Origin: Albifimbria verrucaria
Lineage: Eukaryota; Ascomycota; Sordariomycetes; Hypocreales; Stachybotryaceae
Assembly (NCBI GenBank): GCA_020081605.1
Contig: JAHREC010000045.1
Coordinates: 806,001-870,000 of the forward strand
Reading direction: 5' to 3'
DNA length: 64,000 nt
Shown: positions 1 through 13,044 of the stretch, one piece after another
How the letters are laid out: every line of letters starts with the position of its first letter
How positions within the stretch are numbered: the first letter of the stretch is position 1
Notes under the pieces: model-generated
Seen by the model: only the letters and a program-made list of their open reading frames with translations
Told to the model about the DNA's origin: nothing
The model's database searches: none
Translations under genes and position numbers: made by a program

Positions 1-3000
1 CCTCATGTTAGCTAATCTGGTTACTTATTGTGTGATCTTCTAGGTTTGGAAACACTCGTTGGGCATCAGCGCTGATCTTTGGAAGACACTGTGATTCAAT
101 GGGGTTCCAAGATGGCGAACATGCCGAATCTAGGAGCGAACGATACGATGCAATGTGTCGATGTGTACGATCCGTTGCGTTTATATACTGTCGTGCAATA
201 TAAGATTTCCTGTGGATTTGGAGTGAATCGAAGAAAATCCGTGGGGAACGTGGAATAGGATGATCGGCATATTCGTGTGGATCCTGCTCGCCATCGTGCC
301 TAGCGACCACGGGGCCCAATACACGGGATACGATAACGACATTTATGAGTACTTGCTCCAACTTCATAATGTATAATTGGAAACCAGCCCGTGATGCAGT
401 AAAAACTGCCTTTGATCTGCAGAGGTGACTGAATGAAGGCATTGAAGGGATGGCACAGCGAACACGGCAGCATGAACTAGGAGGCGAGAGGGCTGCGGAA
501 GGAAACAATGCCCTCGACGACGGATATTCAATTGGAGTTGGGATCAATATTAACCCATCTGACTGGAGTGAAACCTCCTAGAAAGCGTCAGTTGGGGACA
601 ATGCATAATTTTGTGAGATGTGACCATTGGTAGCTTGTATCTGTGGCTTGCTTAATGTGCTTGCTTGAACACCCGGAGCGACCCATTTTGTTAGTAGGAT
701 CAATTGCGAGTTGTGATCATTTCCTGTGTCTCCAAAGTAAAGCTATTCCAAAGCTCGTCCATAGAAGTAGGATGTATATTACAAAATCTATGGTGACGTT
801 TGCGCGAGGTAGCGCAGAATCGAGACACCAGGTCGTTGGTAGAAGAATATGGACATGATAACATTGGACATGCTCGTGTATTACTGACTAGATATTAGAT
901 ATAACTTATTCCAGCAACAATATGCTGTTGCGTTAGGCTGTGGCAAGTTGTTACTTAGAAAGTGATAGTGGGAATAGAGGCATAAGCTCTTCTGATATAT
1001 CGCAAACACATAAGCTGATCGAAATTGGCGCGAACCATGATATACATCTTGGTCTTGAACAGAACAATCAACTGTGAGGCTCCCATACCATGAGTGATAT
1101 TGAGGTAACGGTAATGCAGTCAGGTTCCTTCGCCAACATTGTCACAATTCCCAACAGTCCTGAGTCAACAGTTTACAGTGTATTGCGAATCTGGATAAAG
1201 ACAGACCCGAGCTGGAGCCGACCTGTCAATCCAAACCACTCATAGGAGTGAATTAACAAATATTAAAGTGAGACCCGTTAGTCCGTGTATGATGCCCATC
1301 CCGGTTTGGCATGCAGTGCCACGTTGTCAACGTTGTGGATGGCGGGCATTCTGGCGAATAAGCACACCACAGGTGGATGACCTACCGCACACCACATAAC
1401 TCAAGCATGGTTAGTGACCATTGGGAGCCGAGAGCGGCACATGCGGGAATGAATGGCAACATGGAGCTGGGGATATAGTGGGGAGCGACGGAAACTCAAC
1501 CACGTCAGTCAATGATGTCCGCATGTTTCTCCAGGGTGATCCCGGCTATCTGGTTCAGTGGCCGCATTTTAACCCCTCTTTGTGCTGCGGAGAATGATAT
1601 GGACGGCTGGAAATCAAAGCTTATGCGCGAATTCTGCACGTAATAGACTATATAACGAAGACGGCACTCGTAGAGCCCCGTAGGGAGGACTGAGCTCCCA
1701 CAAACTCACAGATATTCTTGCAAACAACATAGCTTCGCCAAACCATGCTGGACTACAAAGAACAGCCCTGCGAAGGCTTTGTCTTTGCAACAACTCCTCT
1801 ATTAGAGAACGAGACCATTCAGCACATTCTCTATAAGCCGGGTATATCCACCGACTGGGTCCACATCTCCGACCGGCGCCGTGTAAACCGCCCCGCCCCG
1901 TCATTCGGGACCGCTGCGGCCGGCAGCCGCCACAGAAGCGGCGCTCCGGGGCTCGCCGAACCTTTGTCGAGCAGCTCTACCGATACGAAGAATAAAAATG
2001 TTCAGCCTCTCCCATGCTTCAGCTTTGAGGGCGGTGGCTCCCTAGAACCGAGTCATAGGGTGTATGGACGTGGACATGGACGTGTGCGCACATAGTCAGC
2101 TCTGATCTTGCTTTTTTGAAACCGGTGTGCCTCGATACTGGGGTCATAGGACCCTGAGATACAAATGCCGCAATGTACACAGGAGCAACAAGCCAAGCGA
2201 GAACGGACCAAGCATAACCTGAGACGAGGTTGATTGACTCTCGTTTCCCACGCGACTGCCATGATCATCGCATGCAGCTGAGATATCATCAACGCCTTGG
2301 TGCGGTTCTTGCAGCCACACCGGAAGTGTATAGCATGAAGCAGAGAAAACACGCCCCAACCCAGCTGGTAGGCGATATATCCTAGAACGGTGAGTGGTGA
2401 CGCAGGAACCGTACGATCTATTCGGCCGGACAGACCGTGCAACGGCGTTGCAGGCCTTGAAATGGAGAATCAGGGGCGTGTCCGTGATTCAGCCGAGCCG
2501 AAACAAGTGGAAGCTCTCTCCGCTTCTGCGAGCTCACAGAACGATCAATCATATCGGCATGAGCTTCCACAACATCAAGTGGCTTGATGAAATGGTGTGC
2601 CATTTCCAAGGTAGGGTGGGGCTCTTCTGCAAACACGATCTTCTAGCTTGACATTCTAGAAGACTAGAAGCACAGGGCAGCTGCAGCTGGACATTCCTGG
2701 CGAAATATCATTACACACAGTTGATGGGTGGGCTCTTTTTTCTTTTCCTACTTGTTCCCCAGCAGACCGGCGCGTCCTAAAGGCGCCCTGTCGTGCGGTG
2801 GCGTCGCGATGAGCTGCACTGTTGGTTAGAACATTCGAGGTAGGCGTGGCGGTGCGCTAGAGCCCGGATATCCAGGGTCTTCTGCATGTCCTGGCCTCTG
2901 ACAAAGCATGACGGAGCGGAGATTCTCGTTAGGCTATTTGCACAAGCGAGCCAGCGTGGCAAAGGGTTGAGATCGGTGAGGATGACTGGCATTAGCAGCG

Positions 3001-4997
3001 GCACCTTTTCAAATAATGCAACGGAAACTACCGACTCAAGTTAAGATGGAGGCTGCAGGGAGTAATAATGGCTCTTGGCACATGAATTATCACCGCCACG
3101 GAGCACCCATTTGTATGGAGATATTCTTCTCGGAGCCCATGACGAGAACAGTCTAGCTAACCGACCGGAAGACGGCGAGAGGCGAGGAATAATGGAACCC
3201 TTACCGTAGGATTGGGTTGGTAGGGAAGCACGATCGTCCCGGCATCTTGGGACAAGGGCAAAGGCTTCCATTGTTCTCACTCCCGGTCGCATCATTCCAA
3301 ATCGTCATTCCACGCGAGCTGAGGCTTGGATGTGGTTACATCACAATTTCATACCACGCGAGCAAGAACATGGGGACTTGCCCGATGTGCCTGACGATCG
3401 CCACGTGCTTGAAAAGCAAATTTCTCAAGGGTCCGTGGAGATGACCGAGTGACTGTCACAATCTCTTTACTTTCTTTTTGTTGGTCTTTGCTCATTACAA
3501 CCACTGCAGTACCGTTTTACCCTCCTAGGAACAGGGAATGGCGATCGACAGGGGGTTAGTGAGGGTGTGCAGCTGAAGTTTGGTAATGAGATTTTCAGCT
3601 TTCCTCATTTTCGTTTGGACGTTCGGACGTTCTTGTTTCCAATAATACTTTTCTCATTTTCTGGAGCACCCAAGCATGTCTCAAACAGGATATTCGTGAA
3701 ATGGCCGTTAAGTTACCCGTAACAGAAGTCAGCTCCGTTCACCAGCCTCAGAGTCTAGCCGGGGAGGGGTGAAGGCTTTTGTTGAGGGTGCTGAAGATGA
3801 GAGGTGTGTGGGACTGGCGCCTCACGATGTTGGCTAACGGTGAGCACCAAGTCTTTCCATTATGCGATCGTATTCTCTGCCCTATGGGAATTCACCTTGG
3901 CGCCGCAGCTTTGGGAGGGCGCCCGCTGAGCTCTCTGGGTGTGTGTTCCCGGAAATCGACGAAGTGGGCCAGCTTAACGCTGGTGATATTTTTTCTCCTA
4001 GTGGCTCCGCTTAGAACAGAGGCGCTGACTGAGAGTTGAGGGCCCTTCACTTGGGAATACACCCTTCCTCGGGACCGAGAATTAGAAGGGGGCCAAGTTG
4101 CTGCCACAGTGATTTAGGGTCAGCAGTCTGAGTCTCTAATTCTTAGGACGTCTGTCACTGAGGGCTTAGGGCAGATTTGTGGGAACATCAAGAGAGCGTC
4201 TAGACCCAGGAAGCGTCAACTTCAGCAGCAGTCTAGAACTGAATGCTTTGGTGGTTTGCTGGACCGTGTAAACGGGTCTGAGCTGCGGCCCGGTGAAGTC
4301 TAACTGCTAGGTCTGCTTTACTTTAAACGTTGGCATGATCATCTGGTTAATCCGATGGAGTGTCTCGATCGAGGGGTTGCGGGTCTGTGGGCGGGAATGG
4401 GGTCGTGGAGTTGCTTGTCTGATGATCCATACGAAAGACATATCCAGCGTCTCAATTGTTGTTAGAAGTATACTGTGATTTTCGACCAGAGGCATAGAGG
4501 AGCTGAAGGAAGTGTGAACAGGCCTAATGTCAAGGTAGAAGCTAGATCCAAGCCTGGTGCCCCATGGGCTGCTTAGCCGTATCCACCACCAGTTGCAGAC
4601 ATTCCGAATACAATAACTAGTACCTAAGTTGTTTTTCTCGTGGTCCTGGCGCTGAAATAAGTGCTACACTCAAATCTTTGGCTGTAGCTCAATTGTTCGA
4701 GCCACAACTGGGAGGAAAATATGGTGTGGTGAAGGACGGGTTGGCCGTGCGGGGCCATTCGGTCCGGATTTCAGATCAATGATGTGATGGTACCGCGAGA
4801 TTCATCAACCATAGACATAGCTAGAAACCACTATCAACCCCACAGGCGTGGGGAGCTCGCTGTGACTCGTCAGTGGAAGAAATAGTCTGCATCACCATTG
4901 ATTGCTCAATCGTAAAACAATTCCCCGCAATACATCTTCCTGTCAAGCGTCATACCGCACTGGAAAACTACAGAGAATAACAGCATATACCGCAGAA
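1..4997. other. Gene-free left end
   Basis: Reading all six frames shows only short open frames (longest about 180 codons, at the extreme left on the minus strand). None has a recognisable domain, a plausible splice chain or the codon pattern of the real genes nearby. I see no transposon, RNA gene or conserved motif. The last 100 bases before position 4998 are presumably the promoter and leader of the oxidoreductase gene. Confidence 0.6.
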
Positions 4998-6157
4998 ATG
5001 GCTACTACTCAACCTATTGGCGTGGCTCTCATTGGCGGTGGCCTATTCATCAAGCAACAGCATCTGGTAAGCAGTTGACCCACGGCCCAGACCCGGGCCT
5101 GGGGCCGGTCGAGACCTGGCCTTCAACAAGCGACCCCTCGCTAACAACCGTGTCCGTTGAAAACCTTAAGCCTGCTGTGCTGAAGACCGATCTTCTGTCT
5201 CTCAAGGCCATCTACTCTAGGTCTCTCAAGTCGGCCCAGGAGACGGCGGCCCTTGTGAACAAGGATGATGTGAAGCCCGACCTGTACTCGTCTGACTCGG
5301 GCGAAGGCAAGGCCTACCAAGACCTGCTGAAGCGTGATGACATTGGTGCCGTCATCCTGGCCCTACCCATCACGAGCCAGCCCGAGTACATCGAGGCCGC
5401 CTTAACCGCCGGCAAGCATGTTCTTGCCGAGAAGCCCATCGCGCCGGATGTCGCCGGCGGCAAGAAGCTAATTGAGTTTTACAAGAAGGTCTCTGCGGAG
5501 AAGAATGTCACCTTTGCCGTCGCTGAGAACTTCCGATTCTACGCCAGCTTCACCTACGCGGCCAACGAGGCCAAGAAGCTGGGCAAGGTAACTCAGTTTA
5601 GCTTCAAAATCATGAACATGATGTCGCAGGAGAACCAGTACTACAAGACGTCTTGGCGGACAAAGCCCGAATATCAGGGCGGATTCCTGCTCGATGGAGG
5701 TGTGCACCATGCTGCTGCATCGCGATTGTTTTTGGCCGGTGAGTCCAAGGCAGAATCGGTCCGTGCCTTCACTACACAAGCGCAGGAGCATCTGCCTCCA
5801 ATCGACACCGCCATGGCCATCATCAAGACCAAGGCTGGTGCCGTCGGAACTTTCCAGCTCTCCTCGGGCTCGCTGATCAACGCATTCGAGTGGGACGTGT
5901 CGCTGGAGCGTGGCACCGTCAAGGTAGATGGCCAGAAGGTCACGGTCAAGCCGGTGGATGGTGAAGAATCAACCAAGGAGTTCTCACGTACGTCAGGCGT
6001 ATCAGAGGAGGTGGCCGCTTGGGCCGAAGCACTGGTTTCCGGCAAGCCCAACGCGCTGCAGGCGCCCGAGGAGGCGCTGGCCGACCTAGAGTTCATGGAG
6101 AAACTGTTCCGCAGCGGCGAGCAGGATGGCGCATCTCAAACACTCGAGCTGCAGTAA
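4998..6157 (+). CDS. Gfo/Idh/MocA-family NAD(P)-dependent oxidoreductase
   Basis: Two exons (4998-5066 and 5171-6157) give 351 residues with no frame break. The 23-residue first exon carries the Rossmann dinucleotide-binding start (GVALIGGGLF, residues 8-17). It joins in frame at GT(5067)...AG(5170) to PAVLKTDLLSLKAIYSRS, as expected for the family. The hallmark EKP motif (HVLAEKPIAPD) follows near residue 105, and a glycine/histidine segment (LLDGGVHHAA) lies near residue 205. The family oxidises or reduces sugars, polyols and dihydrodiols with NAD(P); the substrate here cannot be read from sequence. No signal peptide is visible, so it is probably cytosolic. It lies tail-to-tail with the thioesterase gene, 114 bases away. 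The start is chosen because the in-frame ATG at 4998 supplies the nucleotide-binding motif. Confidence 0.88.
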
Positions 6158-6271
6158 GGTGGAAGCGGATCTGAATAGCAAGGTCATGTACATGTATAGG
6201 ACTGGCGAAATGTGTGTGTGAGCGATTGGGTGAGATAGTAAGATAGGATGGCCAATAGCTTTACCCCTTCC

Positions 6272-7069
6272 TCACAACTTGCTTTTCCCTGATCCAGCTT
6301 GGCCAACACGAATGCGCTCCAGTCCCTCTCTCAGCTTCGCCGGCATACCGTCTGCGGAGGGCCGCCCTGTGGCGCGCTCGACGAAGACGTGGACAACCTC
6401 GCCCACTGCCTTGACGGGGCCGACGCCCTTCTCGAACAGGGCGATCTCGTAGGTCACGCTGGACCGGCCAAGCTTGTTGACGCGGAGGGCCAGCTCCGCA
6501 ATAGCGGGATAGGCGATGGACGCCATGAAGTCTATATGGGAATGCACCACCAGACCATAGGAAGTGGCTCTGGGTGGGTCAAGATCGCAGTGCTCGATGA
6601 GGTAGGCATTGAGAACAGAGTCAAATCTAGACCCGGTGGCAACGGAGAAAATTGCGGGTGAGCTTGACGGCTTTTGCGATAGGTCCTCTTCTCCCTCCGT
6701 TTCTTGCCAGACCGTTCCCGGACGAAAAGAAGCGGAGCCGATCGATTAATCAGGGGCGACAAGGGAATGCTTACAGAAAGTTATAGATTGAGTTGTTGAT
6801 GTGGTCATACATGTCGTTATCATTCCTGGATAATAAGAGTTATCGACAGTTGCTTTCCATGCCATTTTTGATTCGCCATCGTATGATCCGAAAAGGCAAG
6901 TCCCCAAGAGGTCCCATTCACTCAAACGTACCTTATCCATAACGACGGCTCAGCTCTTGAAGAGGGAGGGGCGTGTTGGATCAGGTGAACCTTACCATCG
7001 TGTTCTGTACTCGAGTATGTACGGGTAGTCCTGCCTCTGGCGGGTCTTCAAGTCGGTCGTGGCAGACAT
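6272..7069 (-). CDS. Hotdog-fold (4HBT-type) acyl-CoA thioesterase
   Basis: Three exons (7069-6996, 6825-6775, 6626-6272) splice with GT-AG ends into 159 residues without a frame break. Exon 2 holds the signature RWNDNDMYDHINNSIYN; the Asp in this motif is the catalytic residue of 4-hydroxybenzoyl-CoA/YbgC-type thioesterases. Exon 3 continues with the helix and strands of a single hotdog domain (VVHSHIDFMASIAYP, then ELALRVNKLGRSSVTYEIALF). The length is typical for the family. The likely reaction is hydrolysis of an acyl-CoA; the chain length is unknown. The C-terminal KSKL is close to, but not, a consensus peroxisomal SKL. The gene is divergent from the pseudouridine synthase, with about 600 bases between their starts. 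Confidence 0.87.
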
Positions 7070-7666
7070 TTTGACCAATTTAGAGGTGTGGAGTTCGTGT
7101 ATAGGTTTGAAAAGAGGAGGGCAAGATCATCCACAACCTGTATCTCCTCCGAAAGGTGCGTGGATGAGATTATCAGGTAAGGTTGAGGCTGCATACCAGA
7201 CATTTGACTGAAGCGGAAGAGCCGAGGCTTCGGTGTTGTGGACCGAAAGTATCAGTACCCCTGTTATTTGGGAAACATGGATGCACTTTACTGGCAGAGG
7301 GCCGCCAGCGTCCAGCTTTCAGCACCTGCACCTGCTATAATCACAGCCATCGGACGCGAACCCTGCAAGTCGCTGTACTTGGCTCGCCAGGGGTTTGCAA
7401 TGATGCGCTTTAGTTCAGGTACACGATTTTCTGCCGCATCCCACCGCCTAAATTTTCTAGACTGCGGGGATCGTGTGGTGGTAATCATCCGTAGAACCTC
7501 CTGTGGACGACGATACAGAGGCACGCGGCGCGTTAGGTCAACAAAGGCAAAACCCTTTTGCTCAAGCAAGTGCGAAAGGTGTAACAGGGCTGGACACAAC
7601 GAAGCGCCGATGATTGCGCGTCCCGTGTTCGGAGGCATTCACAAATTCTTCACCAGGGCCGTCAGG
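7070..7666. promoter_or_regulatory. Divergent intergenic region between thioesterase and pseudouridine synthase
   Basis: These roughly 600 bases separate two divergently transcribed genes, so both promoters must lie here. The region is open in the pseudouridine synthase frame from 7238, so part of it could be coding if translation starts upstream of 7667. No clear TATA box or repeated site was seen. Confidence 0.45.
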
Positions 7667-9109
7667 ATGGCATCAACAACGAGCGCAGTCCCCACAACCG
7701 TGGCTACCGCAGTGGCTGTTGAGGAGCTGGGAACAAAGGAGTCGCCTATTCAAGACACGCCTACTCCTTCTGGGACTCCATCCAACGAAAAGACTTTGAT
7801 CACGCCGATCGACGAGATCTGGCCGCCTCCATTCTACTTCGAAGATGGCCTGCGACGAGTTCGACCCTACCATTACACCTACAACACTTTCTGCAAAGAG
7901 CGTTGGCGTGGCCGTAAACTGGTGGAAATTTTCCAATCCGAATTTCGCGACCGACCCCAGGAGTACTATCGCAAGACGATGGAGGATGGCCTTATCTACG
8001 TAAACGGTCGCGTTGTTGGTCCTGATTATATTGTTCGAAATGGAGATATGATATCCCACACCATGCACCGACACGAACCTCCAGTTACGAGCGAGCCTGT
8101 CAGCGTCATCCACGAGGATGAAGAGTTGATAGTCATCAACAAGCCATCGGGCGTACCCGTCCACCCTGCGGGCCGTTACAAGTACAACTCGGTGGTGGAA
8201 ATCATGAGAGCAGACCGGGGTCAGCACTGGGTGGCCTATCCATGCCACCGGCTCGACCGTCTTACCAGCGGCATTATGTTCATTGCCAAGAACCCCAAAA
8301 GGCTGAGGCTATGGGTGTGAAGATCAGGCAACGAACCGTGAGGAAGGAGTATATCGCCAGGGTCATGGGTTACTTCCCCGACGGCGAGGTCATCTGCGAC
8401 CAGCCTATTCTTCAAATTTCACCTAAACTTGGTCTCAACCGAGTTCGTGCAAACAGCAAGTCTGCCCGCACTGTCTTCAAGCGCCTAGCGTATTACGCAC
8501 CGGAGGACGAGCAACAACAGCCTGAGAACATTGAACGACCTCGCGACGAGGACGATGCCAATGAAGAGAAGAACAAGCCATGGTTGCGCAAGAAGGGTAT
8601 TCAATCGTCCGATGCCTACCTGTCACTGGCAGGACCCATCAGCTGAGGGTTCACCTTCAGTACCTGGGACATCCCATCCAGAACGACCCGATATACGCCA
8701 ACCAGCGAGTTTGGGGTTTTGAGCTGGGCGAAGCAGATGCTGATGGCACCCAGAACACAGACGAGGACGTTATCAGCCGCTTGTCTCGCATGGGCAAGAC
8801 TGAGGTTGCTGAGGCTGTGGTATACTATGATCAGATGCTTGACAGGTACGAGAAGCAACGTGCCGAGAAAATGACGGGCGAGCTCTGCGATGTCTGCCAC
8901 ACTCCGTTGTACTCAGATCCTGGTGACCATGAGTTATCGCTATGGCTTCATAGCCTTCGTTACGAAGATGCGAACGGAAGCTGGGCATACACAAGTCCGC
9001 TGCCGCAATGGGCGCTACCGCCGGATGGTATGAGCGGGCCAACTACCGTAGGGGCATCCAGGAGTTGGTAGAAGCGGTGAAGGACGACCCAGAAATTTGC
9101 TCACCGTAA
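7667..9109 (+). CDS. RluA/Rib2-type RNA pseudouridine synthase (three frame breaks)
   Basis: The reading frame gives an RluA-family tRNA/rRNA pseudouridylate synthase of about 481 residues. An S4-like segment (GLIYVNGRVV...YIVRNGDMISH) is followed by the catalytic HRLDRLTSGIMFIAK motif with its Asp. The late GRTHQLRVHLQYLGHPIQND motif precedes a C-terminal tail containing CDVCHTPLYSDP. The best relatives are fungal cytosolic Rib2/Pus8-Pus9-like enzymes. The chain crosses three frames: one base is missing at the A run 8297-8300, one at the G run 8595-8597 and one at the G run 9051-9054. Each time the protein resumes exactly, so sequence error is likelier than a pseudogene. The start is taken as ATG 7667; an in-frame ATG at 7610 would add a basic leader and could give a mitochondrial form. 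Confidence 0.82.
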
Positions 9110-12094
9110 AGGAGGTCTTCGGAGGCTCCGCCATGTGAGCTGCAAGCGGCGTAGTGAAGAAGCACTCACACAACCCACGACGAAGTAACCCAACCCTCAA
9201 AACAGATCAATATCGGTCCGGTCAAGGATGTTTTTTTTCTCGGGCGTCAGCCAAGACTTGAGAAGACTTGATTGCCACCGACAAAAGCTCGGGCGGTGAG
9301 CACATGCGTGATGCAAGCCACACAGCGCACGAACACAAAATGAGGATAGATCATGAAGTCCGAGATGAGCGAAGTATAGACGCTTCCGGATATTCATACA
9401 GTATGCTAAGATTCGACCATATTTGGTACCCAAGCCGTAGAAGAAGAGCAAAACAAGAAGCGAACACAATTGACGTTGAAGAGACGTCCAATTTGCGTAA
9501 CACTCCCCACCCATCATTTGGTCTCACATATCACTTTCATTTTTAACTCTGCATGTCTCTATTTGTATCCCTCGTTTCAATTGAAATGGCCATCTCTCCA
9601 GAAATGCATCTTCAGCACCGGGGATTCTTCTCCGAACTGTACACCGTCGCCAAATGTTCTGAACACATACGTAAAACTCCATACTCGAGCCAGCACTCTT
9701 TCTGACCGCAACAACAAACAGTTTTGTATTTATTTTTATTCCTCTTGACTCATGACGACACTAATACGTACAAGTCGATTCCAATTACGGTCAATCACCC
9801 CTCGGTATGCGATGTCACAGCATACGGCCCGAAGTTGCTACAAGGATTGCAAGGACCAGAAACCCGAAGGTGCAGCAAGACCAAGGACCACACACACAAG
9901 CACAAGGGAGAAGCCGGGGCCGGACAACTTCCGAGCACGTTGACCGAGGGTCTCGCACCAACAACAAACAGGAGGTGTGGCTGAGGGTGGCGAAGGCCAT
10001 GGGCAAAGAAAAAACCATCAGCCAAGGAATGGAAATTGACGGATGGAAAAGAAAAGAAGCAAGACATAATCTGAACCAGACGGGCCAGAAGGAGACGAGT
10101 CTGCAGGCGAGTCCAATTTCGTCCGCTCATGCTGCATAGTATCTAGCCACATCGCGCAGCTTTTCCCATCTTCGATCCCCACGACGAACCTGTTCACCCC
10201 ACACGTTTTCCGGGCCTTGTCCGGAGTCCCTTTCCTCTGCCGTGAGTGTCTGATGCCGGCAACGATCCAGCATCCGGATTAGTGGGTCGGATACCGTCTG
10301 CCGATGGCACATATTCTCAGCAGCAGCAGCGGCAGCTTGTGCCCCTGTACACTGGACGGGGCTTCCGAGAGAGAGGAAAAGACGTGTAAAGGGTGCAATC
10401 GCCGGTTAAACCGGCCAGCGACCAGCCGTAGATCGAGCCGCAGAAAGCTCGGGATGTGTTGCCTTCGTCACGGTTACAGTTCGGCCCTGGTAGCGACTAC
10501 GCTCCTCGGAAAAGCTGTGTCGCATCATCAAGATGGTGTGTGAGAAAAAGCGCCTTGCATTTGCTAAGCGGCCTGTCCCAAGGATGACCTCTCAAAAACT
10601 GCCCCTACAGCGTGCCGCCACACGGGTTTCTCTCCGCTACGTGTTCCAGGATGGTACATAGATGTCATTCCAATGGGTTGTCATTTGCCATCGAGATGTG
10701 ACTTGGACGCCAGAACCAATCATCAAACATAGGAGAAAAACCTGCATTGTAGGCCCAAACTCTATCAGCGGATGCAACCGCACTTAAACGCAACAAAGTA
10801 ACAAGCTAAGCCATGTCTCTCTAAACCGCTGAACGCTCCAGAGACAGTAGGGAGGGGAAAAGAAGCCACGCGAGTGGCGACGTTTCTAGACCATTGTGTG
10901 GGTGGTGCGCCTCACGTCCAGCACGGCTCTTCCACGAGAGTGGGCGCAGGTAGTGGCATTGCCAATCGAGTTTTGACGGCTGGTGAACGAGTTCTCTGTG
11001 CCGCCCTCTCTTTCAAGGTTCACCGTTGTTCACTCCTTGTTCCATGATTTTGGGTTGCACCAACACCTCTCCGTGACGGGGTCATGTATGCTACTACCTC
11101 GGAAGCGGTCGGGTAGATCGGCTGACCATTGTCCCTTTGCCAACATCTCACAATCCGCCAGACCGAGATCCCTTGCTCCGAAGACGGCAGATTTATATAA
11201 GGCGGACGAGAGTTGAGATCGTCATACCACACGGACTCTCTCCGCAACAGGAGGAAGTTCGCATGTGTTCGAGAAGCTGCTTCGCTCGGTGTTAGCAGCT
11301 GCGGCGGACCAGCCTTGGGAGGTCGAGCAGAACCTCGTGGCTTCTTGGGTGGAGGAGCGGGTGGGCACTGCATATGGCATGGCTGCGAAGTTTATTATCC
11401 ACATCATCATCGGTCAGCGGTTGAACCCCTGGAGGAGTCTTCCTTACCTAAGGGCAGAGAGAAAGGAGACAGTTGCCGTCATTCAGCATATGCATCATTG
11501 GCCCTTTGCCACTTGCTCCATTCTTTTCTGGCAGCGGCTGCTATAGACGCACAGAGACATGGAGAGACATCGGAATGTTGTCACGTAGGTTGTAGGATCG
11601 GAGCATCTTACCGAGACTGGGCGGCCCCGTTCTGAAGCCAAGAATCTCTTTCGCTGAACCCGGGGAGATAGAGTCGGCCGTAGATCTGGACTGTCTTGGA
11701 CGGGTACACCTAAAGTCACATCCACCCAGCAACATTGACCAAGTATTGCGGAGTGGATGCAGAATCTCATTACCTCACCACGCAAGATTGCGATGCACAC
11801 AATTTACCACCCAATCCACATCGAAATCAGACTCGATAGAAACGTGCCCATGCCAATCAATTGAGTCACTAGACAGTAACAGATACGAACGTGGCGTTCC
11901 AATGGGTTCGTTGCGGATGTCTTCTTGGCCCTTGATTATTCGTTGATTGTGAATCTAAGCTCTACTCTAACGAGGCTCCTTCATGGTGGCAGGGCTAAGT
12001 TGAGGCCGTCCGTCAGTCCGATCCAGGAGCAGGAAGGGGTGATTTAGGAATTGGGGGTTAGTTGACTACGAGAGCCTTTCACAGAGACGCGAGC

Positions 12095-12140
12095 GCACAT
12101 ACACACACGAACACGCACACACATACACACACGCACACGC
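12095..12140. repeat. CA-rich microsatellite
   Basis: An interrupted (CA)n tract with occasional CG, TA and GA steps. It creates long Thr-His or Val-Cys readings in several frames that should not be taken as protein. Confidence 0.9.
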
Positions 12141-12794
12141 TCTGCTGGATCCGTCCTCTTGCTTCCGATGCCGACAAACACGCTACCGGTATGCCCAAGG
12201 GGACGGATGCCAGAGAGCTCGGCAATGATTCGGAGCGCAGTTTTGGGTGCGTCCAGGGTACCAGCCTGCGACTGAATGGAACACGGCCCTGACCCACTTA
12301 GACACCTATCATTTCTATCACCTAGCGGCGCAAAGTGGGAAAACCAACGATGCGTTTGTTAGTGCAGCGCTATGGAGAGTGGAGAAGGGGAGGGAAAAGA
12401 GGGCGTCGGGGTGAATGGAGGGGCGTGCTCATATCCCTGCCGCAACAAGCTCAAGCCACACACACCGCGGACCCCTTGCCGTACACAGATGTAATGGTGG
12501 ATTCCTTGAGTCCTTGCAGAGCTTGTCCTAGTCCTTGTACCGGCCCAAGTCCAGTCCAGCGGCCTGGCTCGCACCCCAAGGTCTCCATACGACTTGACTG
12601 GACATACATGGGACCCGTCCACTCAGCAGGACAGAGCCCAAAGAGCGTGAAGGAAGAGACAAAGGGCGTGCGTCAACGATACACCATGTACAAGCTTGCC
12701 CACCTGGGTTCTGGCCCCTCCGATCAAACTAGCTGATCGCCATGCAGGCCCTAGGATGAAGACAAGAGACCTTTTGCTCCACACTACTCTGCGA

Positions 12795-13044
12795 CTTAAG
12801 TATATACGCCAAACATCACCCAGCTATCCTCGCGTGTGCTCTTATAGAAAGCCTCTCTCTGTCCATTTTATCTGTTTCCAAAAATCTCCACCTTTCACTC
12901 TCTCCCACATAACCTCTTCAACAATATCTACCCCTGCATCGACCCTTCTTGTCTCTTCTCTTCAACAACTTCGACATCTTCACCTACACACATACACCCT
13001 CACACACACACACTTCTTCTCTACCACACGTCACACTTGCCACC
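12795..13044 (+). promoter_or_regulatory. Putative core promoter and leader of the bZIP gene
   Basis: TATATA at 12801-12806 is followed by a strongly pyrimidine-rich segment and a short CA repeat (about 12985-13017), ending in CACC just before the ATG, a good fungal start context. CT-rich leaders are typical of well-expressed fungal genes. The transcription start itself is inferred. Confidence 0.5.

Larger units (their letters stand above)
9110..13044. other. Gene-free stretch upstream of the bZIP gene
   Basis: About 3.9 kb holds no supportable gene. Open frames are short, overlap on both strands and show no domain. It contains a CA-rich microsatellite (12095-12140). At its right end is the bZIP promoter: a TATATA at 12801-12806 about 245 bases before the ATG, then a pyrimidine-rich and CA-rich leader from about 12835 to 13044. 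Long upstream regions are common for fungal regulatory genes. Confidence 0.55.

Noticed and set aside
8..547. Minus-strand open frame of 179 codons at the left end
   Set aside because: No domain, irregular composition and no neighbouring exon; chance open frame.
8281..9109. Programmed ribosomal frameshifting in the pseudouridine synthase and other genes
   Set aside because: The breaks occur at many unrelated sites in 15 genes, without slippery heptamers or pseudoknots; sequence error explains them better.
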